Below, piece by piece: positions 24,840-38,330 of a DNA stretch of 64,000 bases (the stretch's first letter is position 1; the number at the start of each line of letters is the position of its first letter). A program made the position numbers and the translations under genes. The stretch comes from Magnaporthiopsis rhizophila. Its lineage: Eukaryota > Ascomycota > Sordariomycetes > Magnaporthales > Magnaporthaceae. Under the pieces are notes generated by a model. The model searched no databases. It was not told the DNA's origin and worked only from the letters and a program-made list of their open reading frames with translations. The DNA is taken from contig PYSS01000082.1 of the NCBI GenBank assembly GCA_003049465.1, positions 1 to 64,000 on the forward strand. The letters run 5' to 3'.

Positions 24840-26551
24840 TGGTAGGTAGGCAGGTAACTGTACGAAGTATCCTTTTCTTTCTTTCTTCTTTTGCTTTTGC
24901 GTCTGGAAAGTGGCCTGCTTGCTTGGGTTCTGCTCATTATCGAATCCTTCCTCCTCCCATCTCTCTTCCCCTCTCTCTCCATCCTCCTCCGCCCTCGATC
25001 TTGGTACTGGTTACCACTGTAATGCTCGGGTAGCCTTAGGGAAAACAGGTCCGCCGCCGCCTCTGAGTGTGCTGAGTCGTCGCTGTCCCATAATTATACC
25101 CACTGTCCGTGGTCAGGTACCAGGTACTCTGGTTTTTGCCAGGAGGACACCCCCCGGCTCCTGTCCTCGGTGCGGGTCGCCTCCGCCCACCATCAACCGT
25201 TCTCCCTGTACCCCCCTTCCTGGCCCTCACTCGCAAGCATCAAAGTCGCCGTCCCTCGCTCCCACCCACCCTTGCTTTGCCCTGCCTACCTACCTACCGT
25301 TTCTCCACACCACGGTTCTGTACCTGCCTTGCATGCTACTGCCACTGCAGTATACATAACATCGCGACCCGTTGCAGAACCTTGCCCTCGCCGCTGCCGG
25401 TCCTCTTGCTCCTCATCCCATCTGGACCCAGACCCTCTATCGCCAACCCGCTGCTCAGGTTCTGAATCTGGACCCTGCCCTGTCGCTTTCTTTTCCTTTC
25501 TCCGTGTGTGGGTAGGCCTGGTGGTGCGAGTTCCGCATCGGTATTAACCACACCCTTATTATTATTTTTTTTCTCCCGGTTCTGCCTCTTGTCCTACTAC
25601 AGGCCGGGGTCCCTCGAGAAGTGCACGCCTTACGTACTGCTACCACGGGGTAGTAGCCTCGACCGGAGCTCCATCCACAACGGGGACTGGCACTTCAAAG
25701 GACTGCATCGACGATCAACCCCACCAGGGCGTATCGTCTGGCAACCTAGTCAACACTCCCTCTCCCTGGTCGTCCTCTTCTCTTATATATCCAGCCGGTC
25801 CACCCGTGGTCTCCGAGGGGTGTCACTGCTACCACTCCATCCCCATTCTTTATATCAATCTTCTTTTCCCTCGTTGCTACCTCTTGGTATTTGCCCACCC
25901 CATCTTCCCTCCCGTGGGGTTTAGGAGTAGTCTTGTCTTGTGTGGATCTTCCCGTCGCCTTTAGCCACAAACGACACCTTCATTCTCTTGTCGCATTCCG
26001 TCTCCATACGCTGTCGATCAACGGACTTGCCGTCTCTCGTGTCTTTTGTCGACGGGTTTGCCCTGGCAACGTCTGCGCCGTTCACACATCCATAATTCCC
26101 AGGAGACCAGGCCTTGTCCGACTCAAATTGAGAACGACTTCCACATTCACCACTTCTGGACGGAAGGCTACTTGTGCTCGGTGTCTGATCTACGTCCCAG
26201 CCGAAAGCGAGACACACCGGCGGAACGCAGCCACTTGACTGATCCAGGACGGACGGACGGACGGCCGACTGATGCACCTTACCTCTAGCACTTGATCTCA
26301 CCAGACCTCACTTTGCACACCCGCGGCAGAGGCCTCCACGACTAGTTCGTTCTCCAGAGGACGATTTGGCGACTACCTACAGGCCAGGGGTATCGGCTGG
26401 AGCCCGTCAGGAGAGGACTTCGGTCACCATAGCGCGCCCCTACCAGAAGAAAACTCGCGACAGCCACTCCTTCCCAATGCTCGTGTCCAGGCAATGCGAA
26501 GCTGAGCAGAGCCACCACTGGAACTTCTACAAGCCCGTCTCCAGTCCACGC
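24840..26551 (+). promoter_or_regulatory. Pyrimidine-rich promoter/leader region of the homeobox gene
   Basis: From about 24.9 kb the plus strand turns strongly C/T-rich (CTCTCTTCC, CCTCCTCC blocks). This is typical of promoters and transcription starts in filamentous fungi. It leads directly to the homeobox ATG, so a long 5' leader is likely. Short upstream frames in the last 300 bp include an 8-codon one at about 26273 and ATG-CGA-AGC-TGA at 26494-26505. The transcription start cannot be fixed from sequence. Confidence 0.5.
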
Positions 26552-29096
26552 ATGTCGACTCAGTACGACCCCCCGTTGTCGACACAGCCGGACTGGCAAG
26601 GGCACTACTCGTCGTTTCTTCCGCCGGGAGACAACATCTTCGGGCAATCGTATGAGCACGCGACGAACCCGAGCCCCGGCTCGCAGCAGTCGCAGTCGCA
26701 GTCGCAGTCACAGCAACAGCACCAGTCCCCATCAGCCTCGCAGCCGCGTACGACGGCCGCCAGCACGGAGGGCGCCAGCGGCGATGCGGATGGCAGCGTC
26801 GACAGTAAATCGGGGGCAGCTCACAGCAGACAGAGCAGCAGCAGCGTGTCGCCACTGAGCCACCGCCGGAGCCTAGACCCGCTGGGCCTCAGGCAAAAGC
26901 AGCCGTCGCCCATCCCGGAGCAGTCGGAACCCCAGGGGGATAACTATGTGCACAAGGCGGCGGCGCCCAACCGGGAGGAGGCTGGTGGCGAGCTTCCTTC
27001 GATAGATTCCCTCGACCGCCCGATGCAGCCTCCTAGCAGCGGCGAAAAGCACCAGCAGCAGCGGGAGCGGCAGCAAAAGCAGGAGGAGACCCAAGGAAGC
27101 GGCGCTAGCAACAACGATGGCAATGCAGCGTCCAAGGAAGAGGAGGACGACGGGCTTGACGATGAAGATATGCTTGAGGGCGAGGGTGACGGAGAGGACG
27201 GCGGTGATGGTTCGACGCAACCTCAGACGGCGGCCGAGAGGACCGCGCAGAGGAGGAAGATGAAGCGCTTCAGGTATGACTGACTGGACTTTTGGCTGGC
27301 CTGCGTTGGCTTGCGCCGGCTTGGCGCGCGTGTCATCTCGCATCTAACCGTGGATGACTCTCGCCCCGTTAGGCTCACACACCAGCAAACCCGGTTTTTG
27401 ATGAGCGAATTCGCAAAACAGCCGCACCCCGACGCGGCACACAGAGAGCGGCTGTCACGGGAGATCCCCGGCCTGAGCCCTAGGCAGGTCCAGGTCTGGT
27501 TTCAAAACCGGTACGTAGACTGGCTCTCTCTGGTCTGGCCTTCGATAGGGGGGAGGGGTTGCTTTGCTGACACGACTTTGTGCTTCACACCGAACTAGAC
27601 GGGCGAAGATCAAGAGGCTCACAGCCGACGACCGGGATCGCATGATCAAGATGAGGGCTGTCCCGGACGACTTCGACAACGTGCAGGCGCTGCACTCGCC
27701 CTACGGCGCCGTGCACGCGTTGGGCACGCCCATCAGCTCGCCCGTCGATTTCGCTGGCTCGTCGTACGCCGAGCACATGATGCGGCCACTGATGGTGGAC
27801 GTGCGCCGCGCCGACGCCGGCGACGATCACCTGTCCCCCACGGGCCTCAGTCCAGCCTTTGGCAGCATCGGCTTCAACCCGTCAGCCGCCGCCGACATGC
27901 TCTCGCCCCTTTCGCCGGGCGCCGCGAGCGACCGCTACGGCTACCCAGGCCACCTGTCGTCGCCTCTGAGCGCCGCGCCGCGCACGTCGAACCCGTTTGC
28001 GCGCCAGGGAAGCCTCGACGCGGGCCTCCAGATGCACGGACATCACGCCGCCCACCAGCACCCACACCAGCGCCAGCAGATGCGGCCTCTGCAGCCGCTG
28101 CAGCTGCGCGAAACAATGTCGCGCTCGCGCTCCGACAACCTGCAGTCGCCGCTGCGGTCCAGCATGTCGTGGAAGGGCGACTCGATCGACTACTCGACCT
28201 ACCACCAGGGCGCCGGCGGCGCCACGAGCCCGCAGCGGCACCACTCGCTGTACCAGCCGTCCGCCGACGGCAGCATCACCGGCGCCTCCTCGGCCACGAC
28301 GCTGGGCAGCGGCGGCTACGACTCGGCCAGCAACTACTCGGGCACGACGGCCCACTCACCCACCCATCTCGCCTACCCCGCCTTCCACTCGGGCGCCGCC
28401 GCCCAGCAGAGCCGCACCGGCAGGCTACGCGCCGCCTCGGCGTCCAGCACCATGCAGCCGCTGAGCCTGGACCTGAGGAGCCAGTACCGGGGCCTGCCGC
28501 AGTCGTCGTCGTCGTCGTCGTCGCCGCACTCGGCCGCCGGCGTGTCTGCTGCTTCCTCCGGCCAGCGGTCCGCGTCGGGCGCCCATCACGTCCTGGGCGG
28601 CAACCCGTCGGCGTACTCGAGCTTCCCGTCGGCGCCGCTGACCGCGCCTATCGACTTTAACCTGTCGCGCACCTCGACAACGAGCGGACTGCGGTCCGCC
28701 GCCAACACGGCCTCTAACAACCCCAGCAGCACCTCCGCCTCCACAGCCTCCACAACCGCCACCAGCAGCGGCCAGGACTACACGATCCCGCAGCTGAGCG
28801 CGCCCATCGCGCCCCCGACCGACTTCTCGCAGGCCTTCCAGGCCCGGACACCGATGCGCGACAGCTTCGGCGGCTCCGCCGGCTCGGGCGCCACGATCCT
28901 GCACCCCCTGGGCGGCGGCGCCGGCAGCACCGCCGGGTCGGCACCCGCCGACGGCGGCAGGGGCGAGAGCGAATACCACCACCGACACCACGGCCACAGC
29001 AGCGCACACCACCATGACAGCGGGGCCCTGAAACGAAAGCACAGCTTTAGCACCTCGGCTTCTGGGCCCGGCCCGGCTTATGGGAGCGTGGCCTGA
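26552..29096 (+). CDS. Homeobox transcription factor (possibly HTF1/MoHOX2-like)
   Basis: Nuclear DNA-binding regulator. Exons 26552-27273, 27373-27510 and 27599-29096, 785 aa. The homeodomain (about residues 236-295) is split by both introns. 'RRKMKRFR' joins 'LTHQQTRFLMSEFAKQPHP', and the recognition helix reads RQVQVWFQNRRAKIKR with Gln50, Asn51 and the WFQNR core intact; intron 2 cuts the Arg52 codon. Introns (99 and 88 bp) have CTAAC and CTGAC branches. Before the domain are Gln/Ser-rich repeats and an acidic stretch; after it is a long Ser/Gly/His-rich tail. The segment after the domain (RMIKMRAVPDDFDNVQALH) recalls the filamentous-fungal homeobox regulators of conidium formation called HTF1/MoHOX2; that assignment is from memory. 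ATG 26552 (MSTQYDPPL) is chosen, but an in-frame ATG at 26477 would add 25 residues. Confidence 0.88.
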
Positions 29097-32000
29097 TCGG
29101 GCTGTTCTTTTTCTTTTCTTTTTGCCGTCGAGGTGGCGGTGTGGACTGCACTGGGACAAAAATAAATTATGGGACTTTTTTAACCGGTCGAGGGCAGCCA
29201 ACCAACGGCACCATCGGGTCAAGGCGCAAAGACCGCCATCGCGAAAAAGGGGAGCTCAGCTTTGCACCCGCCCTGCGGCGAACCCTCCACACTGGCTCTA
29301 GGCGCCTCCTCCACGCCAGATCCTGTTCCTCCTCCACCGTCACGAAGCAAATCGTGACATCATTAAACCATCAACCTCACACATTTTACTGGCACGGCAA
29401 AAGAAAAATGTCAACTTGGCTGGCCTCTTTCCTTCCTTCTTTATTTCTTTCTTATTCTTTTTGGTCAACCGATTGTCTCATGTCTGTATTCGCCCTTTTT
29501 TTTTTTCCTAATGTCTTGGATGCGACAACTCTTCCTTCTTTTTTTTTTTTCTACAGATGATGTTGGGAGCAAAGGGAAATGACTCAATGACTTTTTATTG
29601 AGAGATACCAATTCCACTGGCGAGACATGGCTGGTCTTATCTTGGAGGATTTGCCAGGTTGCTCTGCCGGTTTCTTCTTCTGCAGTTCACGGCCGCTTTT
29701 TTTCTTGGCTACATATTTTTCTTTCTGTGTTTTCGACTCCCCTCACGATCGATGTGTTATTGGTAACTGTTTCTCTTCTTATCCTTCCCCTTTTTTTCGG
29801 TCCCTTTTTTCGGCCCCTTTTTTTCTTTTTACGGCTCGGTTCCCTTTGGTTCACATGGCGATGGGGCGGGATATTTTTGTATCTTTTTTTTCTACCTCGT
29901 GCCCACTGGCGAGGTCTCCTCGGTGGGGCTTGTTGAGTTGACACAAGCAAGCGTGACAGAACCTTTCGTGCCCACCGAAAATGTCCGGACAGTGTCTCGA
30001 TCACTTCAACATCCTCGCCGGGGTTGTTTTTGTATATAGATTACAAAGAAAAGAAAATGAAGCTACCCATCAAGCACGTCTACCAATCATGTGCGTATAC
30101 TTTCCCGTCTTTGCTTCTGGCGGGCCGGGAGTTGAATGGAGGGGGTGGAAGGTAAAGCATGGGGGAAGGGATGGCTGCGTGGGAAAAAAAAAAACATCCC
30201 GGCCGCCTCGTTCGAAGATCGACGCTAATGGCGAACCAGCATCCGAAGCCGCGCTATCAGGGGTACCCCGCGGCTTCTGGAAAGGAACGGAGGATTGTGC
30301 CAGCGTGCCAGCTAGTGGGACTAGCACGGAACGTCCTAGTTTAGTTCAGCCCCACGGGATTTTCTTTTCGATCTATTCTCGTCTCCCCTTTTCTCGGCGT
30401 TTTCAAGCTTGCCAAAACCAAAACGCCATCGTGGCGCCCCAGATCTGCCCTTCGTCGTAGGCGGTAAAGTAGCCCGATCGCGGGTCAAGCCAGGGACGGC
30501 AGACGTGGGGGGCCCTGACGGGAACGGAAGGGTAGGTTACTAGGTATAACTCTATTTTGTTCCCGCTCATGCTAAAAATAAAAACCAACAAACCCTCTTG
30601 TTTCGGGATGCATATTGGTGTGCTACAGATCATACACGCTTGCCGAACGGGACGAGGGAAAACCCAAAAACAACCCATGAGGAATTGTATAGAACAAGGC
30701 GCACTGACGTCCATTTGGATGTCAGCCCCTATTTTTGTGCGTTTTTCTGTCGCACCACCACCAACCTCCACCTCTCTTGCCCCGCCGGCTGCTCCGCCTC
30801 GCCGTGCTGTCAATGTGGCAGACAGAAGGCTTGCCGCACACCCATACATGCTATTTTATTTCCGTATTTCCAGTTTCCCGGCGGGAAATCCGTTTGATGT
30901 GTCATAGCCGTCCCGTGCGGCTCTTGCGCTTCCACGTTGAAGATGTGCCAAGTTACGCTTCTTGGCCCAAAAGCCATGCAGCAGAGTAGACAAATCCGGT
31001 CATGTTTGGTAGTGTCAACACCAGTTCCATCCTCCAATATATATATTTCAATTTCCCTCTCTTTTTCTTCCGCGTAGTATAGAGCCTAGCTGCCGGGAAG
31101 GTAAGGCCCGCTCATTACGGCTGCCAGTCCACACATGTATGGGTGTGTGGAGAGCAGAAAAAGGCCGCCGCACTGGATAAATACCCGACTCGTCCCGTCT
31201 TGCTGTACCAGTGGACACAGGGACTGCGAAGTGGGAGGTGAGGGCAAACACGACAACAAAGGATAGAAGAGACGGCCTGCAAGGAGGAAAGAAAGATGTC
31301 GGCTGGGGCCAGGAATATCGGTCACGCGGGACACACCCTCAGCTTCGTATCTGTACCCTTTCTTATGTCTGCCTCAACGCTCTTCGTCGACTGGTGCGCG
31401 TGCTGAGGAAGGGAGAGTCAAAGGAGGCTGGGCAACGGTGGCGGCCGCGGGGTCTGAGCCTTTCGCCCCAAGTCTGGCTGACGCAGCTGCCGCCGCGGGA
31501 TGGCCAGCACAATTGTGGTATTGTTTAGGTCTGGTTTAACGATGGACTGCTTTCCTTGCGCACGGCGTCTTTCTGCCACCTGTTTTGCCTCATCGCGTCG
31601 TCCACGATCATCCACTCTCTTCTCCTACATCGCGCATTTGGGGCCTGGGATGGCGAGCAATTGAAGCTTGTTCCATCAGACGGAGACGAATATCGGGTGG
31701 TGGAAGTGGCCCAGACGGTGCGGAGATACCCCCCCGCCCTCCGACAAACTCGGGCGTACCCGATCTCCTCCCATCTCCCCGCCCCCAGCCTTGGCCTATC
31801 CCCACGGGTCTCATGCTGACGGAAAGAACAGAGCCTGCCCTAGGTTGCAGCTCCGTCCTCTGGGCATCCAGCCCGCAGAATACACCACGCCATGGTGCTA
31901 TGTCGGAGGGGAACACACACTATTGGAAGATCAGGGATCTATTTTTTCTTCTTTCTTTCGATTTTTGCTGGCCGAAGGAAATGTCGTCCGACGCGAGGCA

Positions 32001-35000
32001 AAATAGATAAGGATATCTCGCACATGGATCGATGAGGATGGAACACAGCAGGCGCGTCATGCGGCAACAGAGGCGGTTGTACGGGACAGGCCGGCCGAGA
32101 GACACAAAAAACAAAGCGAGACGGGACGGGAGGGGGCGGGAGGCCACGCGTTGGGATATGGCGGCAAGCGTGGTCGTGGGGCTTACACCAGAACGACAAA
32201 ACGAAGAAACACAACGCGTTCACCCGTAAACATGAATATGAGTGGAGGGAAGGGCCACATGGCCGGTGTATGGCTAACACCAAACGTGCGCGCGAGCACA
32301 CACATGCGCACAAAAAGGTACAGTTCTGCAGCTGCATACGGACGCCCGGCCAGGGAACGAGAAAAGAGAGACAAGTCGAATCAGACAGTGTCAAGTGGCA
32401 CGACGGCGGACGGTGTGATCTGGGGAGGATCAGGGGAGGAGGGGCGGATGAGGAGTAGCATTGGACAGCAAACAAACAGTCCAGGGCATGGAGAATGAAA
32501 GTCAAACAAAAGGAAGGGCGTGTGCATACCATATCGTTGGAAAAAAAAAAAATGGGCTGACTGCCAATGCCGTTCGCTTTTTCAGAAGACCATGTTTGTC
32601 GATCCACACACATCTTACAGCCTGCACACTCCCCCTCCTTCAGCCCGTTGTGTATGCGTGTGTTGCGCACGTAGGTATTCGGTCGTGGGCGTTAGGCGAC
32701 TAGAGGGAGGGTCGGCGGCGGCCGGACGCAATGTGCCAAATGCGAACAAGGGGCGAGGGCATGCAATGTGCCGGGAGCGTCAGGGGCTGGGGAAGTGAGA
32801 AGTTTTCCCTTGTAGCAATTGCCTCGGCGCGCAAGCCCCTCTCTCCCTCAGCAGACGCCGTGCGTAAGAATTTCTACACTATGCCTTTGTCCTGAGGACC
32901 CCAAACCGGGAGATGCTATCCAGGACAAGTACTCTATGATGCTCACATGTATAGGCAGACCTGGCAACAGAATGGCCGCATCGTCCCCACGGAGGTTTGT
33001 CGAGTGAGGATTATATCTTTTTGTTCGTCTCTTTCGATTCTTGTTTTGACAGAAGCGCACGCCCTCTTCAACCCGCCGTCAGACCATGATCTCGATGGAC
33101 GGCTTAGTGCCTCGCCACTCACTCGAGCACGCCTTGTTTCCTTCCACCCCATCTTTTGACTAGCAACTACAACTCGGGCCCGGACACCCCCGAGACGACT
33201 TCGGGTCGAGTGTCTCCCTCCTTCGGCAGGAACATGGGCTCTAAGACGCAGCCTGCCTCGATCGGCCGGTCCGCGCCCTTCCACCCTTGCCGTCTTGGCT
33301 TATCATACATCTGATTATGCAGCATCGCAAGGTGCAAGATAATTTTAGTTCTTGTTTGTGTGCCGTGCCGTCGTCGCATGGGGCATGGGACGGGACACGG
33401 CGGCGGCAAGCGCAGAAACAGCCCGCCCTAGCTGGATTGCCTGCATAGTGGGGGTAAACGCCTCTTTAATGGCATTGTGCTTTAGTTCGCTCCGGGCGGT
33501 GGGTATTTTGGATGATTTGCACAGGCGGCAGAGAGGAGGGAGAGAATATTGAGCATGTGCGCTTGCACTTTTGCACCGACCGGGAAGTGGCAGAGAGGGA
33601 GCTGAGGTGGGAGCTGAGGTAGCGCAGGCGCTGACGGACGCATACTACATGGCTGTAGGTATCCATTGACGAATCCTGCCGCATGAAATGGACGAAAGAA
33701 AAAACCCAGCCAGCCTGCTTACTCGGTGGGGCTTGTGCTGAGTGAGGGGCGCGGTGCGAGGTTGTGTGTTTGATTTGAGTTGTGTGCGAGGGCCAACTTG
33801 TACCAGGAGTCGAAGAACCGGGTTGGGTCCAAGCGGCCAGGGAAGAGCATGGACAGGCTCGCCGCGTCCGGTCTCGGCAGCTCTGACGGTCCGTCGATAC
33901 CGCAGGCTCCAGGTAGACGATCCAAAAACATGAAGCCGAAAATCGGAAGCACCGCCGACAACAGCCCAGACACGAAGTAAAAAGCCCATGTAGGAGGCCG
34001 TAGGGGCCGGCGGCCCTTGTGCCCCAGGTGCTGCGAATCTGGTACAACAAAAGGCAGCGGGGCGAAGGCCAAGGGCGAAGAAGCTCCAAGTTTGGAAACA
34101 GCAAAGGCTGGTTTGCCCCCCACCTCGGACAGCGCAGGCGGCGGCGGCAAGCTGGTCCAGCCCGGGAGGCCGTGGCCCAGATCGCTCGTCGCCGCGGGCC
34201 ACTCGGTGGCGGGAACGAGACGCGGTGGGGGACGCGGTGGGAAGGCAGCGACGCAGCATTGGGGGCCAACTGGGACTGGCTGCACTGCTGACTGCTGTGG
34301 CCGCTATACGAGTAGGACGGACGGAGGGGGTAGCAGCAGGATGCAGATGCAGGCAGCGTCGCACTGCGTCGATCAGTCAAAAGAGGCGGCGGGCGCCGGA
34401 GGACACGGAGAGCGACCGAGGAGGGGAGGTGGGTTGGGGTGGCATCTCGCCCGCAGCAGCTGGAGGAAGAGGGTCACCCTGATGTCGTAGCATTACGAGG
34501 AGCTCGGAGCCCTGCGTGCCATTGCCGGATGCTAGCAGTTTGTCATGGCTGGCGGCGTGGAGGTAGGTGGTACATGCTGTAGGTGGTGAGGTGGTAGTTT
34601 GGCCGTGGACCGTGGTTAGCTGTGCCTGGCTGGAACCGTTATGTGAATTCTTATGGTTAGCGCACGGGCCACGTTACATGCAAGATCCGGGTCCGCGCCA
34701 TGCCGGATTGAGAGCGGAGACCCACCGTCTGTGGGGCCACCACCTCGACAAAAGCCGGTCCAGAAAGTCTGGGGGAAAAAAGATATGGTCAATTGGAACT
34801 GAGAGCGCCCACTCACTTTTGCCCTCTCTCCTCCGCCGCCGTCGTCAACAGGGTGCCTCCACGACCAAACACGATTATGGCCATTTGTTTGACGAGACAC
34901 AGGACATGCTTTTCGGCGTCGCATTCGGGGCTTAGCCTTGTCGCAGAAGAAGCGGACGCTGCCACACACGGCTTCCGCGCCCCAGTCTGCCACGCCCCTC

Positions 35001-38000
35001 GGAGAATAAAATAAACAACCCCAACTGTTATCCCGAAAGCTGGAAATGGCGGCATGATTGGTCCTCTGAACCCTTTCCCAGCCTCCCGTTTTGTTCATTT
35101 GTTGATTAACCCGCCCTCGCTTGTTGGTCACCAACCAGAGCCTGCAAAAACCGGGTCCCTGCCCATCAATATCCAGATACACTCCCCTGGCCTCTCCCGA
35201 TTCGACTCGTCTTGGCCCGCATCGCTTCCCCGCTGCCGCAGTTTTCCCCCCGGCTCGCATTACGGGCGTCTGTGCATCCTGCGTTTTCTGCCTGGCTCTC
35301 GGTTCTGGGCATTTTGCCTAAAACCCGTCCGACTCTCTCGGAACCTATTCTGTCCTCAGTTCTGGGCACCCATCCTCGGGCGACTCTTCCTGGAGCCGGA
35401 GCGCCTATCCTTTTCCACACCCCTCCCCCTAATTCCCCGAAGCGTCGCTTGCGTCGGCTCCAAGACTGCGGTTGCACTTCACGTCATGTCGCCTCAGACG
35501 CTGACCTTACCAGTCGCTGCATTTGTTTCTGATCTCTCCCACAGCTGACAGACGACTGGTCCGGGTTCACTGGAGGGGCGTGCGTGCCTCCTTCCCGTGC
35601 GTGGCTACCAGATGTGTGGTACTGGTGAGGCCTGGGAGCATGGCCGTCGGTGCGAAGGCCCGGTGAAGCGGTTGGACCCATCAGTTCCTGGAACCTCCTG
35701 GATCATGCTTCCGCCTCAATGCTTGCTTCCTGCGCTCCTACCTCTCGCGCTTCCGCTCCGCTGGACAACTGTGCCACAGTGGCAGCCTACAGGGAGGTGT
35801 GCCTGCGCCTCATCCGTGTCTAGACAACGTCGGCCGTGTCATGCACCAGCTCGCTACATGCCAACCCTCCCATCCCTGACCCTAGAGGCCCTGCCCTGAT
35901 ATTGCGGCGGCTGATCCGGATACAATCACGGGAGTAATCACGAGCTGGCGGGGGTTCGTACTGCAAGAGACGCAAGCAACTCGTCATCCAGGAATCGGGT
36001 ACTCGCTCGCTTGCTAGCGTGTTCGCCAGGGGTGGCACGCTTGAATACATCCGAACCTGCTCCTGCTGTCATTCAGACGGGATCCTTGACGCAGGTGCTT
36101 TGACCCCGGTTCGAATCGGCACGACAAACTCATCATGACGGCCATCTTCCCTCCTCTTGCTCCAAGAAGGAGTGTTCAACCTGATGACGCCACCTCCGTT
36201 GGCTGCTGTCGACGGGCTACTCAGGGGTGGCAGACAAACTTACCGACCAGGGATGCCGGGATCAGTTCGTATCATTTCGAGCAGGCCGCGCCTGTCGGTT
36301 AACCTGTCCCCGCCGGCTCGAGAACAAAAGTAAGCCTCTTCAGCAAATCAGCCGGCATCCGGCAGATGGCTGACAGCAAACCCTTCCTGCAAAAGAGGGG
36401 CGGCGGAACCGTCAGAAGACAGGTGTCGGGGCAGGAGAGGCATGCGCAAAAGAAGATGCAGCATCGCCCCGCACACTGCCCTGAATATGCTGCTCTCCGA
36501 CTCGCTCTCTACACCCCCTGTGTGCGGTTGGTCTCTGCACGAAGGAATGCGAGCCAGGGGAGTCCTGGCTAGTCAGGATTGGCCGTGCTTCAGCGGCGGG
36601 ACACCCTATGAACACAGGACATGGCACGCAAAAGCCTTGCATGCCGAATGTCTAACCGAAGCTCCGTCTGTCATCTGACTGACAACAAAAGTAGAAACAG
36701 ATAGCGGACGGGCGAACGGAGCTCGTCGGCAAGGACAAACGGCATCGACGTCCTGCTAGACATGGTGGTCAGCACAGGGTGGTGAGGTCACGATCGAACG
36801 GCGGCTCAATGTTGCTGGCGGTCAGGGTCGTTGACATGGCGGCGGGCACAAGTAGTCCTACCATGTCCATAGTCGACCCCACCGGCAGGGGGTGAATGCC
36901 GAGACTCAATCAACTTGACCCATGCCAGAAGCAGCAACACGGTCCGAGACTACCTGATCCGCATCTCCCCCGCGGATCACATCGCCCCTTTTCCTGGGGA
37001 AGGGCAACACGAGGGATGACAGTGATGGGCCAGCGAGAAGGCCGATCCGCGGGGAGGTGGAGGCAGGGAGATAGAGCAAGCATGCGGGGGGACCCGTAAC
37101 AGCACCGCGAGATGCCTCTCTACGTTGTAGCCAAAGAGTTCTTTTACCCACCCATCATACATGGTTTCGTGGGCACTGTCGGAATGTATGTAGCCCCTGC
37201 CATCCATCCAGGGATGTTTGTACCTCGCCGTCCCTTCTGCATTATGTGAATGCCGATGATAGGCATGGGGGAAGAAAAAGGACTATGCATGGGGACTGCA
37301 GCGGGACCATCAATAGCCGAACGACAAGCCGGGTGCTGTCTATCGGGCCGGCTGCTGGAACCGTTTAAACGGCTGAGCTCCGCCTGAGGAGACGGTATTG
37401 TGGGTAGGTAGGTACCAGGTACGTAGACGTGTGCTCATGGTGCTAGACGTCGGCCGCTGGGCTACGGGGGTAGAGGTTGGGATAGGTAGGCGGGCAAAAC
37501 CTGTCCTCCTACAGCACGGTTTCAGGCTGGCTAGTTGAGGAAGTTCTTCTGAGCAAGTTTGGTGCTTGCTCCAGGGGAAGTGGGAAAATGATGAATAGAT
37601 AGATGGCTGTTCACCACGAGATGTGACAAAAAAAAAAAAAAAAAAAAAAAAAAAANAAAAAGACTGCTGGGTTGCCTACTTCACTCTACACTTCTTTTTC
37701 TATCAGGAGAGCGGCCCGGTCGGAAAATATAACAGAGAATTGCATTTTGCATATGTAGCACTCCATCTCATGTTTTTTCGGCATGGTGAAGTTAATTAAA
37801 GGCGAGATTCTGCCAAGCAAGGCTCGATATCAAAAAGCCCCAGCCTCGCGCAACGAACACTCACTCGCTTGGTACCCTTAAATCATTTCTATTAATTGTC
37901 CTTGGATTATGTCTTCTGGACGTGGCTTGATCACGATGCCATGCGACACTGCCGCTGGCCGAGACACCCGAGCGGTGACCGGGGATGGGATATTAGTTGC

Positions 38001-38330
38001 AATCTCGGCGGCATGGCTGGAGATGTGTCTAGATTGTGTGCCCAGGTCTAAAGTCAATATTATCTTATCTATTTGCTTGTCATATGCTACTATAAATCAG
38101 ACAATAAAACGAAAAGAATGCCATCGTCCCTGCCAGCCAGATATATGTACACCCTTGATGTCCCCCAATTTCCCCCAATGCCTCGCGTGCTTCTATACGA
38201 GTCCATGGAGAAGGGTTGTCCTAACGTGTCTAGGTTAAGCTGTCAGCCTGCTTAAAGATGCCGGTGAGGAGGAATCCCTAAAACCAATACGCCCAGGACT
38301 CCTTATAACAAAGTAATTGCAAACCGCCCA
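29097..38330. other. Gene-poor region downstream of the homeobox gene
   Basis: About 9.2 kb. The first 900 bp are T-rich and probably include the 3' UTR. Beyond that I find no supported gene. A GC-rich block at 33.5-34.5 kb is open in several frames on both strands, but none has an ATG start with a recognisable product. Small features include a poly(A) run with one unresolved base (37628-37661) and a (GGTA)n/ACCAGGTAC cluster near 37402-37422. Confidence 0.6.
37628..37661. repeat. Poly(A) tract with an undetermined base
   Basis: 34-nt A run containing an 'n' at 37656, the only ambiguous base I noticed. It shows that assembly is uncertain in homopolymers here. Confidence 0.95.

Noticed and set aside
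33466..34480. Overlapping open frames of 157-304 codons on both strands
   Set aside because: GC-rich block open in many frames. The best one has a single hydrophobic patch but no ATG start and no family resemblance, and I could not find a supported first exon.
36085..36130. CCCCGGTTCGAATCGGC, resembling a tRNA T-arm
   Set aside because: The stem does not pair symmetrically and no anticodon arm, D-arm or acceptor partner is found upstream.
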